Shown here in pieces: positions 1 through 5,987 of a stretch of 10,513 bases of DNA (position 1 is its first letter; each line of letters begins with the position of its first letter). The stretch is from Akkermansiaceae bacterium UBA6138 (GTDB taxonomy: Bacteria > Verrucomicrobiota > Verrucomicrobiia > Verrucomicrobiales > DEV007). A program made the translations under genes and the position numbers. Below the pieces are notes generated by a model. It saw nothing but the letters and a program-made list of their open reading frames with translations, was not told the origin of the DNA and ran no database searches. The stretch lies in the NCBI GenBank assembly GCA_002422425.1, contig DIVG01000079.1, positions 109,691 to 120,203 on the forward strand. Direction: 5' to 3'.

Positions 1-205
1 TTCAGGGGGAGGTAGGGGGCGTTCAGGGCCATCGCAGACTAGAATCGCCCGATTTGGCCGGATGAGTCAACGATTTTCTCCGAAGAATCTCCCTTCGCTC
101 GTGAGCCCGTCGAGAAATCGCCCCCACTGGGTACGGGTAGCCGCTCCCGCTTGATTCCGGCTTTGAAACCAAGCGAGTTACCGAGTTGTGGCGTGCCAGG
201 ACCGC
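1..205. other. 3' flank of the IS91-type transposase gene, possible element end
   Basis: No gene is seen here. The stretch contains a fold-back: CGATTTTCTC (71-80) can pair with GAGAAATCG (112-120) with one bulged base, and inside it CGAAG (81-85) pairs with CTTCG (93-97). A CAAG tetranucleotide (170-173) stands 32 nt beyond the transposase stop; IS91 elements are known to insert next to GAAC or CAAG. The element may therefore end near 174 or extend to or beyond the left edge of the window. Confidence 0.3.
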
Positions 206-1717
206 TCAGTTCGCCCCGGAGACCGCCCACTCCTCCTCGGCGAACGGAGCGGGCGCGTCCAAGATGAGGCAGCGTCCATCGCCGAGATCTAGCTCGGGTG
301 CGGCCCAGGCGGGGTCTGCCTCCGTCCACCGATCTGGTCCGAACTCCTCGAAGTCGTCCCGCCAGATTGCATGAGGCGGCGCCTCGATCGGCTCCATCGT
401 CTCGATGTCGAAGGGCGGCTCCGGCGGAGGCGGCAGGGCAATGACGCCTTCCCAAAGCCCGTGCAATCGAAGAAAGAACTCAACTTCACTCCGCCGAATC
501 ATCGTCCCTACGACCTTCATCGTTCCGGGGCAGCAGGGACACTTGTGTGGATCCTCGCCCCAGACGCGCATGATGAGATCCCGCCACAAGGGACGCAAAG
601 CTCGCCCGCTCCTTGGTTCAGGCGCAGGCAGGATGAAAAGCGTTCCCGGTGGAGTGATCGCTGCACCCTCCGGCCTCTTCGCATCCGCCATTTCCGGTCT
701 CTTTCTCCCGTTCTTCGCCGCCATTCCCCGGCTCTTGTTCGAATAGAGCCCGTAGTAGCGTACCGTTTGCTGTCCCTTCGGAGGGATGTGCTCCACCGTC
801 GCGGCCAAAAAATCGACGGCCTCGAAGATCTGGAAGTTGCGTTTGGTGTGCCAACTCCGCTTGGAACGGTAGATGACCTTGCCGGTCGATTCGTTCCAGG
901 TGATTTTTTCGAGCGAGAAGGGGGCGCGGAGCAAGTATTCCGCCAATCGCTTCCTGCCCTCGACATCGTGCGGCGCGACGGGTTTTTCACTCGCGTCCAA
1001 ACTGAATCCGCTGTGAGTCCAGGCGAGGAGTTGGCGGAGCTTGCTCTCGCTAATGAGCTTTTTCTGGCGCAGCAGGGCAAGGAAGCGATGGCGGAAAAGT
1101 TCAGCGAGCGGTTCGATGCTTTCGACAGGCAGGACATGGAAGCGCCCCTCCCGATCCACCAGCCCGGAGGCGGCGAGCACGTGGAGGTGAGGATGGAAGT
1201 TCAGGTAGTCCCCGAAAGTCTGCACGGCGGCGACGGCGGCAAGTTGTCCATCAGGCAGCTCGAGTCTCGCCCGCATCCAAGCCCGGAGGCTTTCGATGGC
1301 TGTGCTGAAGAGATGATCGAGGAGCTTGCGGCGCTTGCGGAAGATGCCGCGAAGGGGTTTCGGCATCGTAAACACGAACTGGCGGTACGGCACCTCGAAG
1401 CGGAGGACTCGGGCGATCCAGTCGCCGGTCTGGCGGACTTTGCGCTGATGGCAGCTCGGGCAGAAGTGGCGCGTCTTGCAGGTGAAGGCGAGGAGGCGCT
1501 CGTGGCCGCAGTCGGGACACTGGAGCCGCGTGAATCCGGCGGCGAGGTCTCCGCAGCGGTGGAACTGGCGAACGACGTCAACGGCGTCGCGTCGCAGCGG
1601 GCCGTGAATGGGGCGGTGGCGTTTCTCATAACCGGATTCGAAGTCGGACCAGCAGTAGTGGACGACTTGCCAGAGGGGCGAGGCTCGGGGACGGCGCGGG
1701 CGGTAGATAGATGGCAT
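206..1717 (-). CDS. tnpA: IS91-family (HUH, two-tyrosine) transposase
   Basis: This 503-residue protein is a complete IS91-type rolling-circle transposase, which nicks and joins single-stranded DNA at the element ends. An N-terminal zinc-binding domain is visible (CPDC at 67-70, C80, CPSC at 86-89), followed by the HUH motif in HPHLH (175-179) and the YYGLY motif at 321-325. In that motif Y321 and Y325 have the four-residue spacing of the two catalytic tyrosines of IS91. A second Cys cluster (HKCPCCPGTM, 391-400) and a proline-rich, acidic tail follow; the tail beyond about 425 is not part of the conserved core. The length is slightly above the roughly 400 residues usual for the family. The ATG at 1717 is the natural start (MPSIYRPRRP) and lies on the edge of a palindrome. 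No Shine-Dalgarno sequence is visible. No accessory integrase-like gene accompanies it. The family assignment is secure; whether the copy is active cannot be judged. Confidence 0.95.
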   Translation of the reverse strand: MPSIYRPRRPRASPLWQVVHYCWSDFESGYEKRHRPIHGPLRRDAVDVVRQFHRCGDLAAGFTRLQCPDCGHERLLAFTCKTRHFCPSCHQRKVRQTGDWIARVLRFEVPYRQFVFTMPKPLRGIFRKRRKLLDHLFSTAIESLRAWMRARLELPDGQLAAVAAVQTFGDYLNFHPHLHVLAASGLVDREGRFHVLPVESIEPLAELFRHRFLALLRQKKLISESKLRQLLAWTHSGFSLDASEKPVAPHDVEGRKRLAEYLLRAPFSLEKITWNESTGKVIYRSKRSWHTKRNFQIFEAVDFLAATVEHIPPKGQQTVRYYGLYSNKSRGMAAKNGRKRPEMADAKRPEGAAITPPGTLFILPAPEPRSGRALRPLWRDLIMRVWGEDPHKCPCCPGTMKVVGTMIRRSEVEFFLRLHGLWEGVIALPPPPEPPFDIETMEPIEAPPHAIWRDDFEEFGPDRWTEADPAWAAPELDLGDGRCLILDAPAPFAEEEWAVSGAN

Positions 1718-1746
1718 GATAACTATTCGTTAGAACAGTTATCATG
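1715..1746. repeat. 32-bp near-perfect palindrome over the transposase start codon
   Basis: CATGATAACT (1715-1724) and AGTTATCATG (1737-1746) are perfect inverted 10-bp arms. Between them TTC (1726-1728) pairs with GAA (1733-1735), leaving a GTTA loop and one A-C mismatch. The CAT at 1715-1717 is the start codon of the transposase on the minus strand, so in a transcript beginning upstream the AUG would close the hairpin. It could be the terminal hairpin of the IS91-type element on the 5' side of the gene, an operator for self-repression, or both. The symmetry is seen directly; the role is inferred. Confidence 0.7.
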
Positions 1747-1915
1747 AAAACAGTTCAGATGAATATCTAAAATCCCATCCTGTTTTGGGCGATCATCTTA
1801 GCGGGTCGAGCGACGCTCGGGATCGACCTCGGCAAGCCTCCCGACCCGGCAACCCCGCTCACACGCACCGCAGGCTCAGGCGATTCATCGTCCTGCCCTC
1901 GGCGAGCCATTGGTG
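1747..1915. other. Intergenic stretch with a short fold-back, no gene seen
   Basis: No coding sequence is recognisable. CGAGC (1807-1811) and GCTCG (1815-1819) form a tight hairpin enclosed by the inverted pair GGTCGA (1804-1809) and TCGACC (1823-1828). These pairings are alternatives, because they share bases. This may be a REP-like extragenic palindrome or chance in GC-rich DNA. The segment probably holds the junction between the mobile element and the older chromosomal sequence carrying the trmB remnant. No target-site duplication is expected for IS91 elements, so the junction cannot be fixed from one sequence. Confidence 0.3.
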
Positions 1916-2189
1916 TTAAAAGTCGGTCCTCGCATAAAAGAAATCGTCTTCACCCCACGATTCTTCCGCAAAAAAAATCGCACCCGCGCTGCACCTCAAG
2001 CGCTTCGTCGAAATAGGGACGATCATCGGTGAGGAAGAGCAGCTCCCCGCCCCCTCCAAGCAGCCCGTGGAGCGGGCGCAGGAAGAGCAACTGGCACAGC
2101 TGCCGACGGGCCGCGTGTTTTTTCTTCGGCCAAGGGTCGGGGCGGAGAAAGTGGATGCGACTCGCGAAGCGGGTCGGCAGGAGCCAAGT
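1916..2189 (-). pseudogene. trmB: trmB remnant: C-terminal part of tRNA (guanine-46-N7)-methyltransferase
   Basis: The minus-strand frame from 2189 to 1953 reads through IHFLRPDPWPKKKHAARR and then LTDDRPYFDEALEV. These match the C-terminal half of TrmB, which methylates N7 of G46 in tRNA using S-adenosylmethionine; the PDPWPKKKH block is the family hallmark. There is no start codon, a TAA lies just upstream (2190-2192), and the N-terminal Rossmann SAM-binding half is absent. Near the end the frame breaks at a run of eight A on the plus strand (1970-1977). Removing one base continues the frame as CDFFAEESWGEDDFFYARTDF with the stop at 1916-1918; without that change it stops at 1950-1952. The fragment is therefore both 5'-truncated and frameshifted. 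A working trmB presumably exists elsewhere, or the decay is recent. The recognition rests on motif reading rather than an alignment. Confidence 0.8.
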
Positions 2190-2247
2190 TTATGGCACCA
2201 GGTTATCGATTGAGAGCCGTGGGTCAATCACCCTTCCGACATCCAAA

Positions 2248-3078
2248 TCACTCCGTCCCGAAGAGCTTGAAGAGGCCCTTCTTTTTCTCGCGCGGAAAGA
2301 CGGTCGAGAGCGCCTTCACCACGGCATGGGCGATGAGGTCCTGATAGGCCGGATCCTGCACGAGGAGCTCCTCCTCACGGTGAATGATAACGCCGCACTC
2401 GAGCAGGATCGCGGGCATCTCCGCCGACTTCAGGACGACGAGATCGGTGAACTCGTAGACACCCGTGCGCGCGTCGAGAAGAGGGCGGTTTTCGCCCTTG
2501 ATCGGTTCATTGTGATGGAGGGTCGGTTTCAGGCCCGCTTCAAACAGGGCTGCCCCGACGGCGAGCCCGATCTCGCGGCTGCGATCCGCCTTCGCATTTT
2601 TACTCGAGGCGAAGACGCTGTAGCCGCGGAAATTATCAGCATAAGGGCGGCTGACCCCTTCGTGAACCCAGCTCCGGAGATACTTGTCGTTGACCGAATC
2701 GTGGTGGACCGAGATGAAGCAGTCCGCCTTTTCCTTTCCCGCGAGGACCGCCCGATCGGCGAGACCGGTGATGGCGCCGTCGGCGTTGATGAGGATGACC
2801 TTCGCCCCCGCTTTCTCGAGAACACCGGCGATGACGCGGGCGGTCGAGACGTTAAAAAGAAACTCTCCCCTTCCCCGCGCACTGATCGCCCCGGGAGTGA
2901 GTCGGCTGTGTCCCACATCGAGGGCGACGCGCAGGCCCTCAAGCGGCTGGCCGGTGAACGCCGGTTTTTTCCACCCTGCGGCGGAAGCCTCCTCCGCCTC
3001 ACTGCGGGAAAAGCCCCCGATGAAAAAACAGCACAAAACAAGCAGCGCCGGCACCAGAGGGGAAGAAGGACGGATCAT
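2248..3078 (-). CDS. N-acetylmuramoyl-L-alanine amidase (Amidase_3 family), exported
   Basis: This 276-residue protein should cleave the amide bond between N-acetylmuramic acid and the stem peptide of peptidoglycan, outside the cytoplasmic membrane. An N-terminal signal peptide is visible (hydrophobic residues 8-22, probable cleavage around 27-35). The Amidase_3 domain covers about 49-262. VALDVGHS holds the first zinc ligand H57, E72 lies in GRGEFLFN, SVHHDS holds H125, and LLECG holds the catalytic-type glutamate E227. It is a single catalytic domain with no LysM, SPOR or AMIN domain, and the tail is basic (REKKKGLFKLF). The ATG at 3078 has a weak AGGTG (3088-3092) 9 nt upstream. It is the last intact gene of the leftward run, 117 nt after the small coiled-coil protein. 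A classical lipobox is not seen despite two cysteines at 16-17. A division or cell-wall recycling role is likely but not shown. Confidence 0.92.
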   Translation of the reverse strand: MIRPSSPLVPALLVLCCFFIGGFSRSEAEEASAAGWKKPAFTGQPLEGLRVALDVGHSRLTPGAISARGRGEFLFNVSTARVIAGVLEKAGAKVILINADGAITGLADRAVLAGKEKADCFISVHHDSVNDKYLRSWVHEGVSRPYADNFRGYSVFASSKNAKADRSREIGLAVGAALFEAGLKPTLHHNEPIKGENRPLLDARTGVYEFTDLVVLKSAEMPAILLECGVIIHREEELLVQDPAYQDLIAHAVVKALSTVFPREKKKGLFKLFGTE

Positions 3079-3195
3079 GACAGTTCACACCTGTCCACCC
3101 GACGGGCGCGCGGATCAAGGAAAGAGGTCAAAGATGCCCGCAGGGGAAGAGAAAAAACCTGTCCCCGCCACCGATTCACCTGCCATTAAAGTCGG

Positions 3196-3549
3196 TCAAT
3201 GGGTCTCGATCTTCTGCGGACGGGAGGGTAGCAACGGGACCTGCCCCGGTGACTCCGGCTCCGGCATCCCGTCTCCCCGGAGAGGCGAAGCGGGATCCTG
3301 CCCCGGGACCGGCCCTTCGGCCTCTTCAGGAGACTCACCGGCATAGCCCTTGAGACGCTCACTGAGGCTCGCGTTGGTCTCCGTGAGAGAGCGGATCTGA
3401 TCCTGCAGGCGGATCATTAACTTTTCGTCACTGGAAAATAAATCGCCCGAGGCGACCCGCTTCCAGTGAAGGCCGTAAAGCCACCCGGAAATCGACAGCC
3501 CCGCGAGGAGGAGCAGGACCAGGGATTGCGCCGGAGTGAGTGACTTCAC
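3196..3549 (-). CDS. Small membrane-anchored coiled-coil protein, unknown function
   Basis: I do not recognise a named family. With the GTG start at 3549 the protein has 117 residues: a hydrophobic segment at about 8-26 that should act as a signal anchor, a charged heptad-like region at 42-68 (EKLMIRLQDQIRSLTETNA) likely to form a short coiled coil, and a proline- and glutamate-rich tail (72-110) expected to be disordered. A longer same-frame reading from 3690 would overlap the end of the preceding gene by about 120 nt and yields a basic, low-complexity leader, so I reject it. The chosen start follows the preceding stop by 19 nt, which suggests co-transcription. GGAG at 3572-3575 is the nearest Shine-Dalgarno-like motif but lies about 22 nt away. 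Its place between a secreted protein and the amidase suggests a periplasmic, envelope-related task. Confidence 0.7.
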   Translation of the reverse strand: MKSLTPAQSLVLLLLAGLSISGWLYGLHWKRVASGDLFSSDEKLMIRLQDQIRSLTETNASLSERLKGYAGESPEEAEGPVPGQDPASPLRGDGMPEPESPGQVPLLPSRPQKIETH

Positions 3550-3568
3550 GAGAGAAAAAGGGGCGGGG

Positions 3569-4435
3569 TTACTCCGCTTTCTTGCCGCTGAAAAAACGGC
3601 CAAGGTTCGGGCCCTTCTTCGCTTCGGGGGACGCGCCGTTCGTCCGGGGCGCAGCGGTCGGAGCGCCCTCGCCCGCCGCAGGAGCGGCACCGGGAACCGG
3701 CTTTGCCGCCACGTTGAAAATGCCCGACTTTACTTTCGCAGGGGCCGGGGGAGGCGCCGTGCCACCCGACTCATCCTCCCGGGTGATAATAAACTTGAGA
3801 TCATCAGGGACATTCGCCACGTAGTCCCAGCTCCGCACCGGGAGCTTCTCGCCCCGGGCCGTGTATTCCTGGACCTTGCGGCGAATCAGGGTCCCCGCCG
3901 CGTCATAGATTTGCTCTTCCGAAAAACGCCCGAGCTGATCATACAGCTGCAGACCCCGGTATTTAAACTGGTCGCGCCCGTCGTAAATCATCGCCTCGGA
4001 GGGGCGACCGACACTGTCCAGGGAGATCATGCGGCGCTGCAGACGGGTTCCGTTTTTGCTTTTGGTGACCTGCTCCAGCGTGTTCGTCAGCATGTCCTGC
4101 TTCGACTCCGTGAAAGATCCGTCGGAGTGATGAATGGCCCGCCCCCAAATATCGACGGCCTTGCCGTTCATCTGACTGAGCTTCACCCCATACTGACTCA
4201 AGGCCTGCCGCTGAGCTTCGGGAAGAATCATGTCGCCGCCGCCGATCCCACCACCGCCACCGTCACCGCTGCCGGGAAACCCCGCCGCCTGCTGGCGAAC
4301 CGAATTCACCGCCTGCTGGTTGACCCCGGTCTGCCCGCTCGGCGTTTTTGCGTGGAACTGCGCCCGTAGTCCGCTCGTCAGGGTCGTCGCCAGAAGCACT
4401 CCCAGAGCAACATATTTCGTCGTAGCCTTCATCAT
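3569..4435 (-). CDS. Exported protein with glycine-rich and YD-like motifs, unknown function
   Basis: This 288-residue protein is not one I can name. A signal peptide is clear (MMKATTKYV followed by hydrophobic residues 8-22, likely cleavage after LRA at about 23-25). Next come a Gln/Ser-rich segment, a glycine-rich stretch (SGDGGGGGIGGGD, 56-68), and a central domain (about 75-220). Within this domain two units share a D..GR..E..YD pattern: LDSVGRPSEAMIYD (139-152) and LYDQLGRFSEEQIYD (164-178), the second followed by AAGTLIRRKVQEY. This resembles, but is shorter than, the YD repeats of Rhs-type proteins. The C-terminal 65 residues are Pro/Ala-rich and end in a basic patch (RFFSGKKAE), suggesting a disordered tail. 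Two start codons are adjacent (4435 and 4432). The next gene begins 19 nt after its stop. The gene is certain; the function is unknown. Confidence 0.85.
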   Translation of the reverse strand: MMKATTKYVALGVLLATTLTSGLRAQFHAKTPSGQTGVNQQAVNSVRQQAAGFPGSGDGGGGGIGGGDMILPEAQRQALSQYGVKLSQMNGKAVDIWGRAIHHSDGSFTESKQDMLTNTLEQVTKSKNGTRLQRRMISLDSVGRPSEAMIYDGRDQFKYRGLQLYDQLGRFSEEQIYDAAGTLIRRKVQEYTARGEKLPVRSWDYVANVPDDLKFIITREDESGGTAPPPAPAKVKSGIFNVAAKPVPGAAPAAGEGAPTAAPRTNGASPEAKKGPNLGRFFSGKKAE

Positions 4436-4445
4436 CGCGAAGGCG

Positions 4446-4474
4446 AAGATACAACTTTTTCAACCCTCCCGCAA
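4446..4474 (-). promoter_or_regulatory. Candidate promoter for the YD-like exported protein
   Basis: On the minus strand TTGCGG (4474-4469) is separated by 17 nt from TATCTT (4451-4446), a spacing typical of a housekeeping promoter, with partial matches to TTGACA and TATAAT. The ATG at 4435 begins only 10 nt beyond the -10-like box, so the transcript would be leaderless or nearly so. It lies in the 77-nt gap after the upstream paralogue and could separate two transcription units. It is a weak pattern match only. Confidence 0.3.
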
Positions 4475-4512
4475 GACATTACGCGCGATGGGCAAGGCCC
4501 GGCGGAATCAGC

Positions 4513-5811
4513 TCAGTATTTCGGAAACATATCAGGGGTCGGGAAGCGCTCTTCAAGGTCGCCGTTAAGGTATTCCTCCCGTGGCACCTGAACCTGGGGC
4601 CAACTGTTCGGCCGGAGGCGGACCGTCCGGCCGGGGCGGATCCCTTCGATGATGAGGTCGGTCTCGAAGCGGATCTGAATGCCGCTGCTTCCCGGAGGGG
4701 CCGGGGCCGCCGCCTTCATGACCTCGAGGATGGTCCCGCGCGAAGCCATGTGGGCCGGGCCGTAGGCGCCGTGCGCGTGCTTCAGGGTGTTCTCGACCGC
4801 ATTCATCATCGCGGGGCTGTCTTTTTTGAAATCGGCGTAGAGCGAGTCATCCATCCCGCCGAACAAGGTCGCCGTCACCGTAGCGCGACCGAATTGACCA
4901 TACTCGACCGTATCGATCGAGGCGGGCATCCAGCGGCTCCGGATAAAGGCCTTGTGCGTCCCGGTCTGCTGACGGGCGGCCCGCTGCATGGCCTCGTCGT
5001 CGAGCCAGATATCCGAGAGGTGAAAGCGGGTAAAGACACCGTCGGGTGTGGGCTTCCAGGTGATGCCGAGCTGAACGACTTGTCCGTCGAGTGATTTCTT
5101 CCCTTCCGCAGGCCAGGCTCCTTCGGCGATGAGTTCGTCGATGCCGAGACGTTCGCGCCCGCGCCAGACGCGGGTGGCGGCATCGAAGGTCATCGTCTCC
5201 GCAACGGCCTTTTCATCGTCTCCCTCTTTCGGCTGGAGGGTCGCGGTGATCCTGCCCTCGAGATTCGCGAGTTCCACTTCTCCCAGCTTCCAGACCAGTC
5301 CCTCGCGCCGGCAGCGGCTCGGTTCGTCTTCGAGGAGAAGGACATGATTCTCGGCGGGAGCAATGCCGGCTCCGCGATTGTGGTTCGCGTCCTTCGTTCT
5401 GTTGTCGACCGGCAACACCGGCACGGCGGAAGTCTTCGGATCGGGCGGGAGAAAGGCCCGGACGTGCAGCACCGTCCCCAGCGGGATGTCACGAAGATCA
5501 GCCGGAGCCCCGTGATAACGAACCATGCCATAGGGGAGCATCGCGAAAGGATGCGGGTCGTTCCGGAAAAACATGCCCGATCCCTCCAGCCGGATGCTGC
5601 CGCGACGGTTCGCATGGTCCACGAAGACGAGTTCGCCGCGGTAGGAATGCGCTTTTTCGAGGGGCGGAAACTTTCCCGGCTCGGGACGGAAGGGCTCGGC
5701 TCCTGATTCCTGACTCCCGGTGCCTGGTTCGTTGTCGGCGGCGATGGCTCCAACGGCTGTGAGAAGCAAGACTCCGAGGCAAAAGGTCGTCAGGTGGAGT
5801 TCTTTGAACAC
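4513..5811 (-). CDS. Exported paralogue 3 of an unrecognised three-member family
   Basis: The family is one I cannot name. From the GTG at 5811 the protein has 432 residues. It has a signal peptide (VFKELHLTTFCLGVLLLTAV, cleavage near AIA-A at 22-25), a Gly/Glu linker (26-40), then the block shared with the two upstream genes: EPFRPEPGKFPPLEKAH (39-55), RGELVFVDHANRRGS (58-72), RYHGAPADLRDIPLGT (98-113), FLPPDPKTS, ENHVLLLEDEPS (154-165), WRGRE, FHLSDIWLDDEA (263-274), RSRWMPAS, EYGQFGRATVTATLFGGMD (303-321), GSSGIQIRFETDLIIEGIRPGR (375 onward), and the end FPTPDMFPKY. A reading from the ATG at 5889 adds 26 residues encoded by the intergenic repeat. Alignment with paralogue 1 (MIKEVRF) favours the GTG as the start. 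A 9-bp direct repeat (5821-5838) separates the start from the GGAG in the repeat. Linker residues 27-38 are encoded by a heptamer array. Confidence 0.85.
   Translation of the reverse strand: MFKELHLTTFCLGVLLLTAVGAIAADNEPGTGSQESGAEPFRPEPGKFPPLEKAHSYRGELVFVDHANRRGSIRLEGSGMFFRNDPHPFAMLPYGMVRYHGAPADLRDIPLGTVLHVRAFLPPDPKTSAVPVLPVDNRTKDANHNRGAGIAPAENHVLLLEDEPSRCRREGLVWKLGEVELANLEGRITATLQPKEGDDEKAVAETMTFDAATRVWRGRERLGIDELIAEGAWPAEGKKSLDGQVVQLGITWKPTPDGVFTRFHLSDIWLDDEAMQRAARQQTGTHKAFIRSRWMPASIDTVEYGQFGRATVTATLFGGMDDSLYADFKKDSPAMMNAVENTLKHAHGAYGPAHMASRGTILEVMKAAAPAPPGSSGIQIRFETDLIIEGIRPGRTVRLRPNSWPQVQVPREEYLNGDLEERFPTPDMFPKY
5698..5732 (+). repeat. Degenerate heptamer array inside paralogue 3
   Basis: Five consecutive 7-bp units read on the plus strand: GGCTCCT, GATTCCT, GACTCCC, GGTGCCT, GGTTCGT. 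They share the pattern G(A/G)NTCCT. They lie in frame in the coding sequence and encode residues 27-38, a Gly/Glu/Ser linker just after the signal peptide. Paralogue 1 lacks this segment and goes directly from its signal peptide to AAEPFRPEPG. The array resembles the short tandemly repeated heptamers known from cyanobacteria; a relation is not established. Confidence 0.55.
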
Positions 5812-5834
5812 GCGATTTCGTTGGTTGTATTGGT

Positions 5835-5960
5835 TGTCTCCAGCAGATTCAGGGAGGCCAACAGACTGGGTTTTGAGTGGGGCATTCATTCTAAAAAGGT
5901 AATCTGCTGGCCTCCCTGACGCCGAGCTGCCGAGTCAGACGGAGTCAATCTGCTGGAAAT
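5835..5960 (-). repeat. Intergenic structured repeat, copy A
   Basis: This is one of two copies of a roughly 125-bp element. The ends carry inverted 11-mers: TCCAGCAGATT (5839-5849) and AATCTGCTGGA (5947-5957). Internally CAGGGAGGCC (5850-5859) pairs with GGCCTCCCTG (5909-5918). Between the inner right arm and the right end lies a 27-nt segment (5920-5946) that is nearly identical in copy B. Within the loop is an ATG (5889) giving an in-frame extension of paralogue 3. It fills most of the 176-nt gap between paralogues 2 and 3. It could be a MITE/REP-like mobile repeat or a conserved RNA structure acting as an attenuator or processing site. Confidence 0.8.
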
Positions 5961-5987
5961 AAATATCATGGCGGCGCCTAGTTTAGA

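Noticed and set aside
371..1747. 458-codon open frame on the plus strand
   Set aside because: It lies antisense to the transposase, whose zinc, HUH and tyrosine motifs are unmistakable. Its translation has no recognisable domain, and such shadows are common in GC-rich DNA.
1970..1977. Programmed frameshift at the A8 run
   Set aside because: The trmB fragment also lacks its N-terminal half and a start codon, so simple decay (or a sequencing error in the run) explains the break better.
2221..2233. Terminator after the amidase (GGGT/ACCC hairpin)
   Set aside because: The stem has only four pairs and no T-run follows on the minus strand.
2995..3078. Lipoprotein signal in the amidase (cysteines 16-17)
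   Set aside because: The residues before the cysteines do not form a normal lipobox, and a Sec-type signal peptide fits the whole N-terminus.
2029..3189. Long plus-strand open frame opposite the amidase
   Set aside because: It is antisense to the amidase and the trmB remnant, both supported by motifs; the product is Arg/Asp-rich without a domain.
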